Shown one piece after another: positions 62,535 to 64,000 of a stretch of 64,000 nt of DNA (position 1 is its first letter; each line of letters opens with the position of its first letter). Location: NCBI GenBank assembly GCA_965278965.1, contig OZ257127.1, positions 2,170,001-2,234,000 on the forward strand, read 5' to 3'. The DNA comes from UBA10649 sp965278965 (GTDB lineage: Bacteria > Actinomycetota > Actinomycetes > S36-B12). Position numbers and translations under genes: made by a program. The notes under the pieces were generated by a model, which had not been told where the DNA came from, did no database searches, and saw only the letters and a program-made list of their open reading frames with translations.

Positions 62535-63821
62535 GTGCCAGCGATCGTTCTCGTCGGAGCCCAGTGGGGCGACGAAGGTAAAGGCAAGGCGACCGACCTC
62601 TTGGGCGGCCGCGTCGACTATGTCGTGCGGTACCAGGGCGGCAACAACGCCGGCCACACCGTCGTCATCGGTGACCGGAAGTTCGCCCTCCACCTCCTGC
62701 CCAGCGGCATCCTGACGCCGTCCGTGGTGCCGGTCATCGGCAACGGCGTCGTCATCGACCCGGCGGTGCTGCTGGAGGAGATGGCGGGGCTGAACGGGCA
62801 GGGCGTCGACACGTCGAACCTCGTCATCAGCGCCAACGCCCACCTGATCACGCCCTATCACGTGACCCTCGACAAGGTCAGCGAGCGGTTCCTCGGCAAG
62901 GCCAAGATCGGCACCACCGGACGCGGCATCGGCCCGACCTACGCGGACAAGATCTCCCGGCTCGGCATCCGCGTGCAGGACCTGTTCGACCCGTCGATCC
63001 TGCGGCAGAAGGTCGAAGGGGCGCTGGAGGGCAAGAACCAGATCCTCGCCAAGGTCTTCAACCGCCGGGCCCTCGACGTCGACACCGTCTGCGAGCAGCT
63101 GCTGGAGTTCGCCGAGCCGCTGCGTCCGTACGTCGCCGACACCGCCCTGCTGCTCAACAACGCCCTCGACGCGGGGAAGGTCGTCCTCCTGGAGGGCGGG
63201 CAGGGCACGCTCCTCGACGTCGACCACGGCACCTACCCGTTCGTCACCTCGAGCAACCCGACCGCGGGCGGTGCCTCGACCGGCAGCGGGATCGGCCCGA
63301 CGCGCATCACCCGCGTGTGCGGGATCCTCAAGGCCTACACGACACGGGTCGGCTCGGGCCCGTTCCCGACGGAGCTGTTCGACGACGACGGCGAGCGGCT
63401 GCGGACCATCGGCGGCGAGCGTGGCGTCACGACTGGTCGGCCCCGGCGCTGCGGCTGGTTCGACGCCCCGGTCGCCCGCTTCGCGACCCGCATCAACGGG
63501 CTGACCGACATCTTCTTGACCAAGCTCGATGTCCTCACCGGCTGGGAGCGCATCCCGGTCTGCGTCGCGTACGACGTCGACGGCGAGCGCGTGGATGAGA
63601 TCCCGATGACGCAGACGCAGTTCCACCACGCCAAGCCGGTCTACGAGTACCTGCCGGGCTGGTCCGAGGACATCTCGGCGGCGACGTCGCTGGACGACCT
63701 GCCGCCGAACGCCCGCTCATACGTGGACTTCCTCCAGGACGTCTCGGGCACGCGGATCAGCGCCATCGGCGTCGGCCAGGACCGCGACGCGACGATCGCG
63801 ATCCACGACCTCATCGCGTAG
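62535..63821 (+). CDS. purA: Adenylosuccinate synthetase
   Basis: Enzyme of AMP biosynthesis (428 aa), making adenylosuccinate from IMP, aspartate and GTP. The GTP-binding GAQWGDEGKGKATD (residues 7-20), NNAGHTV, GTTGRGIGPTY, QGTLLDVDHGTYPFVTSSN and TKLDVLTGWERIPVC are family signatures, and the length is normal. The GTG start at 62535 is supported by the -10 box 8 nt upstream. GTTG-RGIGPTYADK carries the IMP-binding loop. Confidence 0.97.
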   Translation: MPAIVLVGAQWGDEGKGKATDLLGGRVDYVVRYQGGNNAGHTVVIGDRKFALHLLPSGILTPSVVPVIGNGVVIDPAVLLEEMAGLNGQGVDTSNLVISANAHLITPYHVTLDKVSERFLGKAKIGTTGRGIGPTYADKISRLGIRVQDLFDPSILRQKVEGALEGKNQILAKVFNRRALDVDTVCEQLLEFAEPLRPYVADTALLLNNALDAGKVVLLEGGQGTLLDVDHGTYPFVTSSNPTAGGASTGSGIGPTRITRVCGILKAYTTRVGSGPFPTELFDDDGERLRTIGGERGVTTGRPRRCGWFDAPVARFATRINGLTDIFLTKLDVLTGWERIPVCVAYDVDGERVDEIPMTQTQFHHAKPVYEYLPGWSEDISAATSLDDLPPNARSYVDFLQDVSGTRISAIGVGQDRDATIAIHDLIA

Positions 63822-63832
63822 GCGGGCCGACG

Positions 63833-64000
63833 ATGACCGACGCGGCGGCCGAGTCGGCGCGTTTCGTCCCGCGCGTTGATGCCCGCCCGGACGACCCGGT
63901 CTGGGCGGAGGCGACATGGCCGATGCCGAACGGTCTGGTCCTTCGCGGGGAGCACGTCACGCTGGCCCGCAGCGTCCCCGACGACGCCTACGCGATGTTC
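63833..64000 (+). CDS. GNAT-type acetyltransferase, N-terminal fragment (3' end outside window)
   Basis: The frame from ATG 63833 is open to the window end (56 codons). The ending PNGLVLRGEHVTLARSVPDDAYAMF is the usual first strand and helix of a GNAT acetyltransferase of the RimJ type (LRGEHVTLRPL-like). The catalytic acetyl-CoA site lies beyond the window. It follows purA by 11 nt and may be cotranscribed. No clear Shine-Dalgarno is seen. The family call is tentative because only the N-terminus is available. Confidence 0.55.
   Translation, partial: MTDAAAESARFVPRVDARPDDPVWAEATWPMPNGLVLRGEHVTLARSVPDDAYAMF

Noticed and set aside
1..64000. CRISPR array, insertion sequence or prophage genes
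   Set aside because: No regularly spaced direct repeats, transposase, integrase or phage structural genes were recognised anywhere in the window.

Overview
The window is high-GC actinobacterial DNA. The evidence is an F420-type luciferase-like oxidoreductase, a dnaK-grpE-dnaJ-hspR-clpB operon with a HAIR operator, a dUMP-forming type dCTP deaminase, an EtfD-like iron-sulfur reductase, many GTG starts and many leaderless promoters. Several core genes (dcd, etfD-like, dnaK operon, clpB, pyrE, a TrmH-type methyltransferase, a DedA protein, fba, a DUF3151 gene, purA) are, from memory, also clustered in the Rv0321-Rv0384 part of Mycobacterium tuberculosis. The histidine-utilisation genes and the absence of mycobacterial cell-wall genes argue for another actinomycete, possibly Propionibacteriales. 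The genus cannot be resolved from the sequence.

Region 1 (1-21.5 kb) is an accessory catabolic block. It holds an F420-type oxidoreductase (partial), a ribose-type ABC importer whose tandem ATPase is fused to a second permease, a zinc alcohol dehydrogenase, a glycerol-dehydrogenase-like enzyme, a split transketolase, a lactonase-like metallo-hydrolase and an FmdB-type zinc ribbon. These are followed by an operon of alcohol dehydrogenase, aldehyde dehydrogenase, thiolase-fold protein and DUF35 protein, then two acyl-CoA synthetases of different types, an SDR and a true thiolase. The logical reading is uptake of a polyhydroxylated or acyl compound, oxidation, CoA activation and carbon-carbon cleavage; the substrate is not known. 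Six intergenic regions of this block carry related 17-bp motifs (gTGTCCCAA-type), a candidate common operator. No regulator gene lies in the block.

Region 2 (21.5-33.1 kb) starts at a tRNA-Gly(CCC) whose 3' end faces the catabolic block. It continues with two tandem FUSC-family membrane proteins, dcd and a phosphoribosyltransferase, molybdenum cofactor genes (moaE-moaA, moaD, moaC-mog) and the EtfD-like protein.

Region 3 (33.1-42.2 kb) is histidine utilisation: hutH, hutI-hutU, an IclR regulator and a hutG-like gene. An O-antigen-ligase-like membrane protein fused to an inositol-monophosphatase-like domain lies between hutH and hutI.

Region 4 (42.2-49.1 kb) is the heat-shock operon. A sigmaR/SigH-type promoter sits directly upstream of a HAIR operator for HspR, which is encoded within the same operon.

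Region 5 (49.1-64 kb) is mixed core metabolism: an EcsC-family protein, a methyltransferase, a VOC protein, a DUF4031 protein, a class I/II aminotransferase, an acyl-CoA dehydrogenase, a secreted trypsin-like protease, an SDR, pyrE, a DedA protein, an RNA methyltransferase, an MFS exporter, fba, DUF3151, an FAD oxidoreductase, purA and the start of a GNAT acetyltransferase.

Two families of intergenic palindromic repeats occur only in the right two thirds: three copies of one and two of the other. Many genes there have a TANNNT box 6-8 nt before the start codon (leaderless transcription), whereas most genes of region 1 carry Shine-Dalgarno sequences.
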